Below, piece after piece: positions 1 to 13,000 of a stretch of DNA of 64,000 bases. The DNA is from Chaetorhynchus papuensis. Its lineage: Eukaryota > Chordata > Aves > Passeriformes > Rhipiduridae. How positions within the stretch are numbered: position 1 is the stretch's first letter; each line of letters opens with the position of its first letter. Under the pieces are notes generated by a model. The model made no database searches and was not told where the DNA came from. It saw nothing but the letters and a program-made list of their open reading frames with translations. Where the stretch lies: contig VWYX01000346.1 in the NCBI GenBank assembly GCA_013396525.1, forward strand, positions 632,244 to 696,243, read 5' to 3'. The position numbers and the translations under genes are program-made.

Positions 1-1
1 G

Positions 2-295
2 GTAACTGTTGTGTCTAACGTGGTTGCTGATGCTTTGCTAAGTATTCCCAAGGCCTTGTACAGCAGGGCAGAACGAGACGGCTTTACCAAATTCTATCTT
101 GAAGCCATTAATTCGTTCCGAAAAAATCAGCCTCTGCCTGTAAATGATGAAGGCTTAGAGTCAGTGTATTGCAAATACCAGTTAGTCATTTCAGTTCTTC
201 ATTGTGTTACAGAGCTTCTCTCCATAGACTTAATAATTGGTATTAGGCGGCCACTCCAAAGAACTGAGGATCGTGACTCAGAAGATGACTTTTGA
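2..295 (+). CDS. C-terminal coding exon of an unidentified protein (partial)
   Basis: The frame is open from the window edge to a TGA at 293-295, giving about 97 codons of the protein's C-terminus; the N-terminal part lies outside the window. The composition looks like real protein: an amphipathic, probably helical stretch with IPKALYSRAERDGF and FYLEAINSFRKNQ, then a hydrophobic Leu/Ile/Val-rich helix-like part around CKYQLVISVLHCVTELLSID, then a basic turn (IRRPLQ) and an acidic end, DRDSEDDF. This would suit an alpha-helical or HEAT-like protein, but I cannot name the family. No ATG marks a start; the first in-frame codons are GTA ACT GTT GTG. The true exon boundary is unknown: a splice acceptor could lie near base 75 (TACAG) or upstream of the window. 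An AATAAA 8 nt after the stop supports this being the end of a gene. A chance open frame is possible but less likely. Confidence 0.68.
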   Translation, partial: VTVVSNVVADALLSIPKALYSRAERDGFTKFYLEAINSFRKNQPLPVNDEGLESVYCKYQLVISVLHCVTELLSIDLIIGIRRPLQRTEDRDSEDDF

Positions 296-302
296 AATCG
301 TT

Positions 303-350
303 AATAAAGAAAGATTTTGGTTGTGTGTTGTTTTCTTGTGTCTTTTTGTC
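303..350 (+). promoter_or_regulatory. Polyadenylation signal with GT/T-rich downstream element
   Basis: AATAAA lies at 303-308, 8 nt after the stop codon of the upstream frame. From about 316 to 350 the strand is almost only G and T, as expected for the CstF-binding downstream element. The spacing fits normal vertebrate cleavage about 10-30 nt after the hexamer. If used, the 3' UTR would be only about 30 nt, which is unusually short. Confidence 0.65.
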
Positions 351-2215
351 AAATGGACGTGTCTCAAAATTCGATGCTAGAGACTAAAGATGTCTTTTAG
401 ACCTAATGTGCTTCTTCTCTTAGAAGAAAAAGGCTAACCAGCTGAGACTGTGGAAAACTGGGTTGTAAACAACATGAACTTGACATTTTGAGCATGAGGA
501 AGTGTAGCTGATTTCCACTGCAGAAGATGTGCAGTGCAGTCTCCATCTACATGGCTGAGCATCCTGTGTACATTCGAGCCAAGGGTGGACTTTGCCTCTT
601 TCGGTGGATTGAGTGTTCTCACAAGCTAGATGTGATTAGTTTTCTTGGCATGTTAAAAGTTGCCAGTATGACATGAGCCACTGAACTTGCAAGTTACAAA
701 CCAAGGGGTGGATTTTTTTAGCCTTCATAATTAGCCAGATTAAATGGGTTTTTTTAAAATAAAAATATTTTGTTTTCATGGTGGTTTTGAATATAAAGGG
801 AAACACATAACTGTTGTTAGCCTGTTCAGCACTGGGGCAGGCAGCAGTAAGCCACTGTTGTGTGTCCTAATGAAGAATTTTCTGATAGGGGATGCAGCAT
901 TTTTATCTTCCATTGAATTCATCTCAGTTGAACTAGAAGAGTGAGGAATAATTTGACTTTATGGCAGTTTCTCTGGTAAATTATTTTATGTGACATTGCT
1001 TAGTACAACATGGGTTGAGTTGTGGTCCTGCTATAAAAAGCTGTGTACTTACGGGAAAAGTTGACCCAGGCCTAATGCAGTTCTGTGTGAAAAACCTGAG
1101 ACAGTTCAGACTTCGATCATTAGGGATTTTATTCTGGGTCTGTTCTTTGGTTGGTTCTGGTTTTTCCCAGTTTTTTTCCCCAAGGATTTTCACCCTATTA
1201 ATATTTGCCTTAAGCCCAGTACCACCTGCATGTGTACCTCCCTTTCTGCTGGGTCCTAATAACTACACGTTTGAAGGAGGAGGTTTTTAAGTAACTTGAC
1301 CAGCTGCAGCTGATAATGGTATCAAATTGGTTCTCAGTACATTTGCCAGTGTTGCATAATACTGAGAGTAATGGCATTTTTTTTTTATATCTACGATTAA
1401 ATAAAATTAGTGGGGCTGTTTAAAACCACAGGCATAAATTGTATTTACCTGCTATACCTGAGATGATAACAACTAGAAAAGAGATTTTTTTTTCCCCCCG
1501 TTACTTTATGCTTTTTCCTTTTTCAGTTTCTTCAGAAGACTCAAACTACCAAACTTCTTTCAGGTGTTTTGTCAGCAATACTTTGTTTGACTACAACTTT
1601 TCATTGAAATTTTACATCTATTCCTGGTAATATAAAACATTGTAATAATTTTTTTTTCTTGACTAATGCACTCTTACAGACATCTGCATATGAATAATAG
1701 ACTCAGGGCTCACTGGAGTGATGTCTTTAATAAAGAACTAAGGACAGCAATTCTTTTTATTAGAATCTTTTGGCAGGTGCAGAGGTGGGGGAGAATTAAA
1801 CAGGGAGGAAAGAGAATCCCATTCTTGATGCTAGCATGTGCTCTTGGAAGCTGCTGAATGTGACAGGTCCAGTATGAGCCAAGAGAAATCTCCGTTGTGG
1901 AAGGTTTTGGAGCTGTGTGCCCTGCTCTGCCTGGATGGCATCGGGAGCTCCCATGAGCCCTGGCACTTCAGCAGGCACTTGGGTTTGCATTTTAATGTTG
2001 TAAGGAGCTGATGAGACAGTTTTGCTCTTGCACAAGTTTCTGCAATACTCTCTTCAAACCACTGACCAACTTGCCGGCCAAAGATGAGTGATTTGCTCTG
2101 TGGTTCTCTTAACAACTGTGGCTTAGAACATGTGAAGCCTTGTGGCAATGGGGGTTGTCTTTAGAAGCAAGCTTTTGTATTCCTAATCAAGGTGCTGTCT
2201 AAATAAAGAGAATAC
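351..2215 (+). other. Downstream flank or extended 3' UTR with several poly(A) hexamers
   Basis: No coding frame worth calling. Plus-strand AATAAA hexamers occur at 758-763, 1400-1405, 1729-1734 and 2202-2207. The one at 1729 is followed by a T-rich run (1751-1773) and the one at 2202 by a GT-containing stretch, so both are plausible distal sites. The interval could be an alternative long 3' UTR of the gene ending at 295 or simply AT-rich flank. RNA 3' ends would decide; the sequence alone does not. Confidence 0.4.
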
Positions 2216-4482
2216 TGTGTCATTTCACATTGTTTTATACCATTTGCACATCTGGTTACTTTACGATTTACTGCAGTTTCTTTGAAAGGTTAAAAATATT
2301 TTGTTACATGAATGGCCTTCTGTCTGTTTGATTTAAATTGTGTCATTCATACTGAGAAGAAGAAAAGTCCAGAAATTTTACCATATATAGAACTCTTATT
2401 TTGCATGCCAGAGATACAAAGGAGAATTTAAAAGTGACAGTTATATAAAACTTCTTTTTTCTGACCTGTTTCTGGTGAAACCTTGTGAGTCTAAAGATTC
2501 ATTGTGGCAGGAGCTATATTTCTTTGGCTTCTCTGTCCTTTTATATTTTATGAATGATCAGTTTTCCATTTTGAACTACTTTTTCCCTGTTCTGTCTACA
2601 GAACTGGACACGTCAGGCTTCTCCCTTGGAGAGGAATGTCCCTTCTTTGTCCTGGTCTGCAGAAGTGGATGCTTGTTCAGGATATGGCTGTTTGGTTCCA
2701 GGCCTGGAGTCTAAGCTCATTACAAGTTGTGCACCAGCTCAAGGAAGAAAAAAAAAAAAAGGCATTAACTTAGTCTTTGGAGAGAACAGATTTACTGCTC
2801 TCACAGCTCTTCCTTATCCTTAGGAGTCTTCTCCAGTAATTAGCCTGGAAGTGTAAACATGACCTAATCTCAGAAGATATTTTGGGTTCACTGCTATCCC
2901 ATCTACCCTTTAAGAGAAAGGCTGATTGTAGCCCTGAGAAGCAGCTCAGTCTGTGTTCTGGGCTTTGGCTGAGGTGCTGACCCTGCCATTTCTGCTCTGC
3001 TGATGTTTCTGACCTGCTTCAGCAGCTGCCCCCCATTGCAGAGGCTGCTTGGGCTGTTACTGTTGCTCAGTACCTAAGCCTTAGGTATGCAGTTATTCAT
3101 GACATCTCACAGCTATCCCAAAATTTAAAGCTGTCTCCAGCTGTACCTTGCCCTTTGGCAGGGGGACAAGTGATCTCCTGACACAGTGACAGGGACCAAA
3201 GAGGTTACCTGGGACAGCTCGGGAGAATGTTTTTACTCACTCAAAACCACAGGGAGCAGTGTGTTGGGGCATTCACTGGGGTTGTAACTGCCTACGGGTT
3301 TTTCTTCTTGCACCGTTTTGCACCATTATTCTCTTACTTTTATATTTCTAAATATGGGTTGGCCTCCATGCAAAGTGAAAATCAGGTACACACGGATGTG
3401 TTTCAACTCAGATCCAGTCTTTAAATACAACGTAAAGTTCAGGGATACTGATGCCAATAGCCTAGGATCAAAAGAATGGCTTTTAAAAAATCTTGATGTT
3501 TAACTCTCCTTTCTGCAGTCCTTAGCAAACTTACATTCTGCCCTGCATGAAATTCCTCAGAATATTTTGAAGGCATTCACCCCATGCACAAGGAGTGTAG
3601 GTATATTTTAAGCAAGGTAATCCTATTTGTCAGGCAGCAGATTCACGTATACAGTATTCATGTATACATAGTAACGTGCATGAGACTAGGTTGAAACTGC
3701 CTCCTGCATGCAGTTCTTGGGAATAGGAATAATCTATTTCCATGACGGGAACAGACCAGTTTTATTATTTGTTGATTTCTGTGGGGGTCGGGTGTGAACA
3801 GTTTTGCAGGTGCTGGGACCACGCTGAGACAGCCTCTGTTCCCCAGCTCTCCTGGAGCCGTGTCCCCGTTGCTGACCCCGCCAGCTCCTCGCTGCCCAGC
3901 ACCTTCCCTGGCCCTGCTCGCTGCTCTCCACGGCACCTGCTCCCTGCTTACCAAACAGGTTAACTTCTTTAGTGGGAGTTATGCAACCTGAGCGTGGCCT
4001 TACGTTTTCATCCGTGCTTAGCTGACCTTCAGCGTTTTTGGCAGCTGTACAGAGAGCATCGTTGTACAGGAACCAGGCACAACAAAGAATATTATTCTGC
4101 TGTGCCACAAATCACAGGCTGCTGAATCACGTTTGTAAGAGGGGATAGGGGAATGCAACATTTTGTTTAGGAACATAACTGTATACTGGCATATTTTATA
4201 TTTTTCTGTATATTTTATGTGCAGAAAAATCATATTGTTTCTGTTGCTATCTCTAGAAGTCATCTTCCAGAGCCCAAAGGCAGGGGATTAATCACACCGT
4301 GTGAGAAGATTAAGGAAGATTAAATTCTTCACTTGCATATATCTCCTGGACTTCACTAGAATTGCATTCATCTGTTCTAAATTTCCTTTTTGTTACATGA
4401 CAGATCTGCTATTAGTGGTAGAGACTTCTGTTTACATTGCTGAATTATTTCTATGCTTGTTTAGGTTAATCTATCCTTTTGC

Positions 4483-4504
4483 TTTTTTTTTTTTTTTTTT
4501 TTTT
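4483..4504. repeat. T22 homopolymer run
   Basis: Twenty-two consecutive T. No retrocopy is recognisable on either side, so it is more likely a simple mononucleotide microsatellite than the tail of a minus-strand retrocopy. Confidence 0.9.
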
Positions 4505-7500
4505 GTGACGTTCTTTTAAATCTCAAGAGAGAGAAACTTTCAATGTTCTTCAAAGTTGCAAAATTCTCTTTAGTTTAATTTTGGAAATCTAAGAAACTGT
4601 GTTTTGTCATTAGCAAACCCAAATATTAAACACTTGTTCTATTTACTATAGTATTTGTCCCATTATTGCTATTAAAACTGAACAAGAGAGTAAATGTCTG
4701 AATTTAACACTTTGGAAATGCATTGGCTGTAATTAACAGGATTATAATTTTGCAGTATCATTTTGTGTAAGGTGTAATTTGTATTCCGTTAATGAGACTA
4801 GAAATATATGTTTAGATCTAGGATTTTGCAAATTACTTCTCCCTTAGTAGAATATTAAGCTAATAATTACTTCCAGGAATAAGAATTTTAATTTTTGCAT
4901 TCCAAAACTAAAAACAATAGCAGAAATGTAATAGATGTAATACATAGTAGCTCCTACTTTATTAAATGATTCAGTAAAGAACCAGACTTTGTAAGTGATG
5001 CTTATTCCTGTAATAGATCAAGCAGTGCACTCTTTTTAAAAACAGTCCTGGCAAAAAGAATACAAAATAGTTTTCCACAGGGTCACCATTTGTGCTGGTT
5101 CAGCAAACAGTTTATTTCTCACAAAGTCACCAGCAGATAAAAGAACTGTTACACTGAGGCTTTGGTCCAGTGCAGGATTAAGGGCACATCAGTAATGCTC
5201 TGTCGTGCATGGCTGTGTCCTAAGCCATCTACAGCAGAAATCACTATAAAAGATAAAATTTCCATTAAAGATATTTTAAAAAAGGTATTATTTTACAGAA
5301 CAGATTTTCTAATCTCTTCTTATTTTGAGATTCTTGGTAAAACAATCCAGCATGGTGATCTTGCTTCTGATAAGAATCATGACCTACTTTCAGTGGGTGT
5401 CTTCATTTTGCAGGCTAAGCATCTGATTAAATATTACCTTAAAATGGAAATGCAGAGTGGAAACACATAGCAGGGCTTTCTCTGTGTACGTGGGGGAACA
5501 GACAGCTCCAGATGAGAGTAACATCCACCGAGATATTAACTTTAGATTTGATACGTGTATAAGGATTATACTTACATGCCACTGCTTTTGGAGCACTGAA
5601 AGGGATTGTAGAAACTGCTGGATTATATTCATAGAGCAAATAAACTGCTTGGGAGTTCTTTCCTAAAATCAGAAATACTCTGAGATTTTTGATTACTGAT
5701 GCAGTACAGAAAAAGTACGAAATAATAACGAAGTGCTGAAAAAATTTTAATCTATTATCAGTGTTGACTGTGCTGGAGATGTTATTGGCACAAGTGTTTT
5801 TTAATGTCCTGGTGTTAGGAGTATAATCCTGAGGACCAGTGCCCCACAGCAGGGCTGCTGCTGCCGTTCCTGTTGGTCCTGGGGGTAGCTCTGCCCTTGC
5901 ACTCCAGCAGTCACACAAAGACAGGTCCTACTGTGCCAAGCTTGGATGTGGTACAGTTCACCTTACCAGAGTGTTTAGGATTAAATTTCGGCAGCTCAGT
6001 AAATCTTGCAAGCTGTGGTGTAGGTAAGTGGAGGGTTTCTTTGGCATTTCCAAACAAACAGTGCTTCTAATGCAGCAAGTATCGGAAATTACATTCCCCG
6101 TAATCGGAGACATTTTTGTCACCTTGCAGAATTTTTCAGTGAGACACTTTTTAAGCCTTGGTGGTAATTACCAAGTAGTATCAGCATCATTTTGTTCTAG
6201 GACTCCCCTCCGTTTAAAGGCTTGCCACCTGGGCTATAATCCTAAGTGCTGCAGAAGTTACAAGAGAAGTCAATGTGTAATCACGCAGAAAGTAGGAATT
6301 TTTCCCCTTCCTGTTGTTGCTTTTTCTCTCTGTAGAGCTCAGGAGGCAGTGAAATATGGTAATAACTCCATGGGTGTGTGGGTGGAGAGAAGGAGGGACA
6401 AGAATAAGAGAACACAGGAGATAAGAAGACCCAGTTCAAAAGGAAGAGGGAGGAAAGATGAAGGTTGATTGATTAACAGAGCATAGAAAAGGACTGTCGT
6501 GTAGAAGGAAGCATATAGAGTCTCAGATAAATGAATGGGGAGAAGCAGCCCCAGCTTCCACACCTTCCTCCCTGGAGAAGCGGTAGCAAAGGGAAGACAT
6601 TAAGAGTGGTATATTGTAGTTGCCAAATGGGAAAAGATAAAATCCATAAAACTGATTTTTTCCTGTCCTGGTTTAGGAGAGTAGCTACCTTGGAAAGCGT
6701 TAGGAGCTGTGGAGACAGCCTGTCTACATATCTCAAGGTGTCCTGGGCTGTAAACTTGCAACAGCCCGAGATAAAGATTCACATTTCTGTTCCTGAAGCT
6801 CAGCGTCTGGGAGTGGGTAAGAAATCACTGGGTGTGGATTACATTTATTTAGATAGCACATCTTGTCCTCCCTGTCCTGAGCCTCTGGAATGTGCTTTGA
6901 TCCTTAGGTCTTTAGAAGGCACAGGCTGCTATCAGCACTGCAGAGTTTGGCTCCCCAGGCTCGGCGCTGAGGGGTTCGGGGCTCGAGCCTGTGCAGTGCC
7001 TTGTGCTGGGGAACGCTGCACAAGTTCGTGGTACAGGGTGCTCGGTGAAAAACACAGGGCTGTAGTGGGAAGTTGCTGAGTTTAGTGCTTTGAAAACAAT
7101 TGTATCAACGGCTATTTAAGTCATAAATCATCAGCTGATAATTTTGCCATCTGCTAGGCCTTAGATAATGAATCTAAATTTACTTGTGTTAAAGCATAGA
7201 AAGCCTGTCTAGGACCTCCAAGCTTATTTTTCATAGTGAAATATAGCAGGAGTTCAGTGCTTTTAGCCTCCTTATTGAATTGTAGGGAAAAAACCAATTT
7301 TCTTGTGTTGTTCTGACTTCTCATAAGACTGAACCATTTTAAGAGAAACAATTCTTGTAAAAATCATAGGTTTCCAGCATCTCCAATACCAATTCAGTAT
7401 TGATAGCATCTTATTTGTTTAATAGCTAGCACTTATGACCATGAAAAACATCTGGGCCTACTGAAAACAGCAGGTTTCAGCCTCTGCATATTCAGACCCC

Positions 7501-10040
7501 AAATCTCTAATCCAAATGTATTCAAGTGATTATAAACAGAAGTATTGAACTGACAGAGTACCAGACCAGTAAAATTAATTGTCTAGCACTTTAGAGCAGA
7601 AGATGATTGATACCAGATTTTTTTAATAATAGTTCTCATTGCTTTCCCTACTAAAAAAAAATACATGGTTGAATTAAAATGCATGAACAAGATCATCGAT
7701 TATTTTCTTGCTATTGTATTTTACATATTTGAGTTTTAACCATTTATTCTGTGGTGTCTCTAGGGCTTTTTAAATATGATTAATATCTGATTTCAAAAGC
7801 CTTTTTATTGATTCAGTAACTGCCTGACTTTTGCTGTAACATTTTAACTGGAAAGATGAAATTATAATAAAAATGTAGGAAACATCTCTGAATATCTTGG
7901 AAATCTGACTTCATGAACCATTGGAGGAAACTAGTGGATTTTGTCTTCTGGAATTTTATGACAATGTGTGCCTGAGGTTAGGATTGGGTCCTGAACCAGC
8001 AGCATCTGCAAATGGTGTTTCGGATCTCATAAACTGTGCAGCTTTTTAACAATTGGACCTTTACATTTTGACACTGCTCAGGTTTATAACGAAGTCTGAA
8101 TTTATATCAAAATGCAGAGAAATAAATTTCTCATCATTATTCCCTCTGGATTCCTGTTGTCAGAATGCGTGGGTGTTCACGTCAGAAGGTAGAATAAATG
8201 CTAGTGCCTTGAAATGCTGCCTCTACAGCTCCTAATGGCGTTGCACTTGTCATTTTGAGTTTTCCAAATGCTCCAGTTTTGAACTTGGAATAAATTTGCT
8301 CCACTCGTAAAAACACCCACATCTGTAGGAATGTGTGCATGTACCTTTCTTTAGTTTCCATAATGTGACATGTGTTTTCACTCCCTAATTTTCTTCCCTG
8401 GCACTGTTTTGATGTGCCATGTGACACTGGCCATTCCTTATCCATATCCTTTCCTCAAGGCTGAGAGTTGTCATGTTTTGTTAAAATCTTAGATGCCAGA
8501 ATTTCTTTTGACTTACTACTTATCTGTTCACATTTTTTTAATTACCCTATTCAAAAATTAAGAGTTATTGAATGATTCAATAGAGAACAGAAGATATGAA
8601 TATTCAATTTAAAGAAAGCAAATGCTGAGGACTTTTCAAACTTTTCACAATAACAGGCATTTATTGTAAAAATAACTAACCAACAGTTGGTCTTCTGCAG
8701 GAACAGCTATTAAATACCATGGAGTGAAGATATCAGCTAGAGGAGGAGGCAGAGGTTAAGACCCCAGGGTTTTATCATTGCTGACACTGATTTACTGCAC
8801 AGCCTGGAGTAAGTCAGTTAATGCCCATGTGATTAATTTTTCATCATGAGATATCAGTGGGCTTCATATTCATAAAGGTTTCAGACCGTGCTTTGAATCA
8901 TTGGGAGTTCAAGGATAGATGCAAGTGCAATCATTGTCAGTTCAAAAAAATAGTAAAAAAAATTAGTAATTAGATTAGATGTCCTCTCAGTCTCTCAATT
9001 TTATTTTTATAGAGTGAGGAAAACTGTTTCTACTAGGACTGCAGATATTGCATATTTTATTCCTTTACCCATGACTACTGTGGGAAAAGTGAGTTGCTAA
9101 TGAGGAAGCAGGCACCATTTCCTACGTTCTTTCCCTTCTAATAAAAAACCAGCTCCCTCACATGCTAAGGATTTCTGCATGCAGTACAGAGAAATGTTTA
9201 AAATGCAGTGGTTTTAATGAGCCCTTCCCTTTCCCCTACTGCAGCTCCATATTTTTTCCTGTATTTCTCTGAGCCATTGCTTGTGATTTGAACTCCAAGC
9301 AGCTTGGAACAAGTGAAAATCAGGATATGTGCTGTGTAGCCCAGCCAGGACAAGTAGCAATGACTTCCAAAGGGTGCAAAAGAAGCCCTGGTATCCCTGG
9401 CTGAGCCAGCCTTCAAGGGCAAGCTGCCCCCCTTCCGGAGCTGGCATAGCCTGTGTGTGGTGTAATGATTTCCAGGTCAATTATATGACCTTCTCCACAG
9501 TCAGCCAACCAGGAGTATTGCCATACTGCCTGGCACCAGCTCTGTCTCCTAAAAGCAATGGGGGAAAGGTGTATGGAAAAGCACTGCCTGGGAAACTCTC
9601 TCTTCTTCCTGTGCAGCCAGATTTTTATTTATTTATTCCTTAATCTATGTCCAGGCTAAATTTTTTAGGGAACAGCAAATTGTTACATAGTGTGTCACTT
9701 AGTTTGCTAGGAGCCTGGGTTAAGTGTGCAGCAGAGTATCCATGTAACACTGGGTGATTACATTAGGATGAAACATGTAGAGATGGAGACTATTTAGTGA
9801 CTTATACTTGTCACATAATTCCAATATTTGCTTCTGTTAATCACCAGCACAAGTAAAAATGTCTTGCCATTCTCCTTTGACTGCTAAACTTTAACAGTCT
9901 TTATGAAATAGTCTACACTTTGGAAACCTTACTGCTGCCATTAAAATAGTGAGTCCACTGCCTACATATTTATCATTTACCTATGGAATTTTGCTTCTTT
10001 TTCCATAGATACTGGAGATCACATTTAAAAAAATATTAGA

Positions 10041-10078
10041 AACTTATAAGTAATAAATTATGTTATAGCTTATAAGTT
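10041..10078. repeat. Perfect 10-bp inverted repeat with AT-rich loop
   Basis: AACTTATAAG at 10041-10050 is matched by its exact reverse complement CTTATAAGTT at 10069-10078, with an 18-nt AT-rich spacer. It could form a small hairpin. AT-rich sequence makes such arms fairly likely by chance, and no element boundary or target duplication is visible. Confidence 0.6.
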
Positions 10079-13000
10079 ATAACTTTACACTAATAACAGG
10101 CCCAATAGAAACCTCTAGGTCAAAATAAGGTACTTACTTGGGATGCTAATCCACATGTCAATCCTTCAGCCCTAATCTACAAATGAGAAAGAAGTAATTT
10201 TGCTCAGATTTGTTCCAATGGACCAAGAGCAACATTTTTTTGTTGGGTGTTACAAGAGATGATTTGGGTTGCTTGAGAGTCAGCTGTATAATACTTTATT
10301 CACAGGATGCCATTTGTGTAGCAATTCTTGTACTCTGTGTAGAGTATTAGATATTTATTCATAGAATTACATATGTTAGTTGTAGTCAGGTTGTTATGAT
10401 GCTCTGACTTTGAACTTGAACTTCCACAGGTGCCTTGACAGAACAAAAGCAGCAAAGACAAGGACAGAGAGGCATGACTGTATTAAAAAGCTGATTAATT
10501 ATCCTGAAGGTTATATGGGAAAGTCAGAGAGAACTGAATCATATGCCATTAGCAACTGAAACCCCAATTTTATGTTAAAAAAAAAAGAAGGTTGATGCCT
10601 ATTGTTGCTCATAAAACAAGCAACAGATTTTGATTAAAATCTGACTGCTGCTGCAAAGGAGATTGACTGGAGAAGCCCAATCTCACCAGTGCATGGGTGA
10701 CATTAAATGTCAGAGTACTGATGGAACTGGGAAAGCAGGGGAAGGTTTTTTTGGCTTTGCTGTCCCATGGAGGGGAAGACTGGTTTCATGCCCTGGGCCA
10801 TGGAAAGCTGCCTGGAAAGCTGCCTTGCCTTACTGCCTGCTGAAAGACATCACTTGCAGTGATTTGCCCTAATATATAAAAATCAAATTCCCAGGTACAA
10901 ATGGAAAAAAACAGAGTGTACAGTCCTGGAGCTTGAATTCCCCTTTGCACTTGGTGAAATGGAGACCTCTTTTGTTTCCTAAATTCAAGATACTCTACAG
11001 AACCTGGGTTCTCACAGGATGGCAACTTGCAGGTTTTAGGTTTATGAGGCAAGGAACATTTGGGAAGGGCTGACGCTGAACTCCGGAGAGCTGATAAAAT
11101 GCTTGCATGGACTCCTTAAATTTGAATGCAGACTGTAGGTGCTGTGAAACGGGAATGGGAGTCAGGGATTGGACGGAGGGGGCCTATTTGCATTTGTCTC
11201 CGGTTTCACTGAGAGCATCCTGCATGTTTATCGAGCCAAGGATATCTGCTGTCTGCAAGGCAATGACTCCCAGTTCCTGCTGAGATGCCAGAACTGCAGG
11301 AGACAGAACTGGCCGTCTTCCAGAGGCGAGCTAACGTTCCCTGTGATGCAGCAGCCTCCCATGCCGAGGCTGGCAGTCTCTCTCTGACTGATGTGTGTGG
11401 CACTAGAAAATATTCCAGAGAAAATAACTTTTAAAAAAGAAACAGCGCTTTGTATTAGTAATGAGAGCAAATGTTGGACTCAGATGCCACATCTGCTTCA
11501 GGTATCCTGGATACTCTTCAGAGCCTTATGCAAAAGCAGTTTAGGTACTTTTATACTAAATGAACCTGGCTCCCCTCTATCTCTTTTTTAACCCAGATGA
11601 AAGGAAGCCTCTTTCTTTTCTCTTTCCCTCAAGACCTTCCTCCTATTCCAGACACTGCCTGTGAAAACAGGTAAAGGTTGTGCACACTCCCTCCAGTGTT
11701 AGTCTGCTTGAAACTTCACCAAATGATGATGGAAGAATCAGGAATCCTGAGAAGCTTTGCAATCATTTGCTTGGTAGGTGGCAACCAAAAGGTTAAAAGA
11801 CTGGAGAGCCCCTTGGGCTGAGCTAGTAGTCCTGCTGTTATCTTACGGTGCCCTTCTTTCTTTCCTGTCAATGTATTTTTGTAAACTGTAGGCCAGCTCT
11901 CACTGAAGCATCTGGTCTCCCCCAGGCTGCTTCTTGCTCTTGGTTCCTTCAGTTCTTTGAGGCTGAGAGGAAAACCAGCTCCAAAGTATGGAATAACATG
12001 ATGTTTCTGGTGATGGACAGGGTTCGAGTCTTCAGCTTTTTTAATGCCTGCCTGTCTGCAGAGTTTAGATGTGAGGGTATGTGCCCCCTGGAATTGTCTT
12101 AGGTGAGCTAGGTCAGAGAGAGCTATGAGCTCTCCCCATTTCTCATGACAGGTTTTGGATATAAGAATAAGCAAACTGCAGGGCTTGGTGGGCCTTTCAG
12201 TTCACATTTGCTCTGTGTAGGACAGACTGGCACAACTCTGGCTACAGATATTGCTGGCGGGATGGGTTGGGGGACAGAAGAGCGCGTCAAATGGTCAGAA
12301 ATCTGCCCAACCCTCCTACTAAATACAAGCCAAGAAAGGCTCACCTTCCTGGCAACTGCATGGCAGGTGACTGCACATGAATGCACACTGCTAAAATTCA
12401 TATCTGTGCATGATTAAATGGTGTTCTTCACTCACTTTTCCCGCTTTTCTACTTGGTTCATGTACAGCATTCACTTAGTGTTTTTTACTAAGTGGTGGTC
12501 TCAATGCAGCTGGTGGTCACAAGAAACAACCGAGAAGAAAGTTCCTTCCATGGGTAAGACATTAAAAATAACATCACCCCTGGAGGAGGCAGTAGTTGAC
12601 ACTGGAACTATTCAACTCCCTTCATTTGCTAATGTTTTAAAAGTTGGCAGCTCTTTAAATTGCTGACAGCCTTCTAAACACATCATGGGTTTTGGTTTGC
12701 TTTTTTTTTCTTAAATAAGTAATCCATCAGAACGGCAAGGTACCTTTGGAAAGAAGAGCATTGTGATATTAAGTTCATCTAGAAATTACAAACACAGCCT
12801 GACTGTTAATTGTTTTACTTCAATGCCTTTTGCTGATATTGAGAGCTTAGAAGAGCTCAATAGTGATTTCAATTACTTGGGTGTAAATCCGGAAAATGAC
12901 AGTGGAGTTGGTCCAGATTTACATAAGGACAAATGAGATTTTAAGAAATGTCTGTATAGTTTCCTTTCAGGCTTTAGATATAATTATCTTAATTAGCCTC

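Noticed and set aside
3742..3963. GC-richer patch with frames on both strands, considered as a CpG island or first exon
   Set aside because: CpG count is only modest, the patch is short, and no promoter or donor could be recognised.
6661..6770. Text starting TCCTGTCCTGGTTTAG that looks like the start of an avian LTR
   Set aside because: Only the first few bases resemble the LTR outer end; the rest does not follow any of the LTR copies in the window.
12021..12030. tRNA B-box-like GGTTCGAGTC
   Set aside because: No A box at the right distance and no cloverleaf can be drawn around it.
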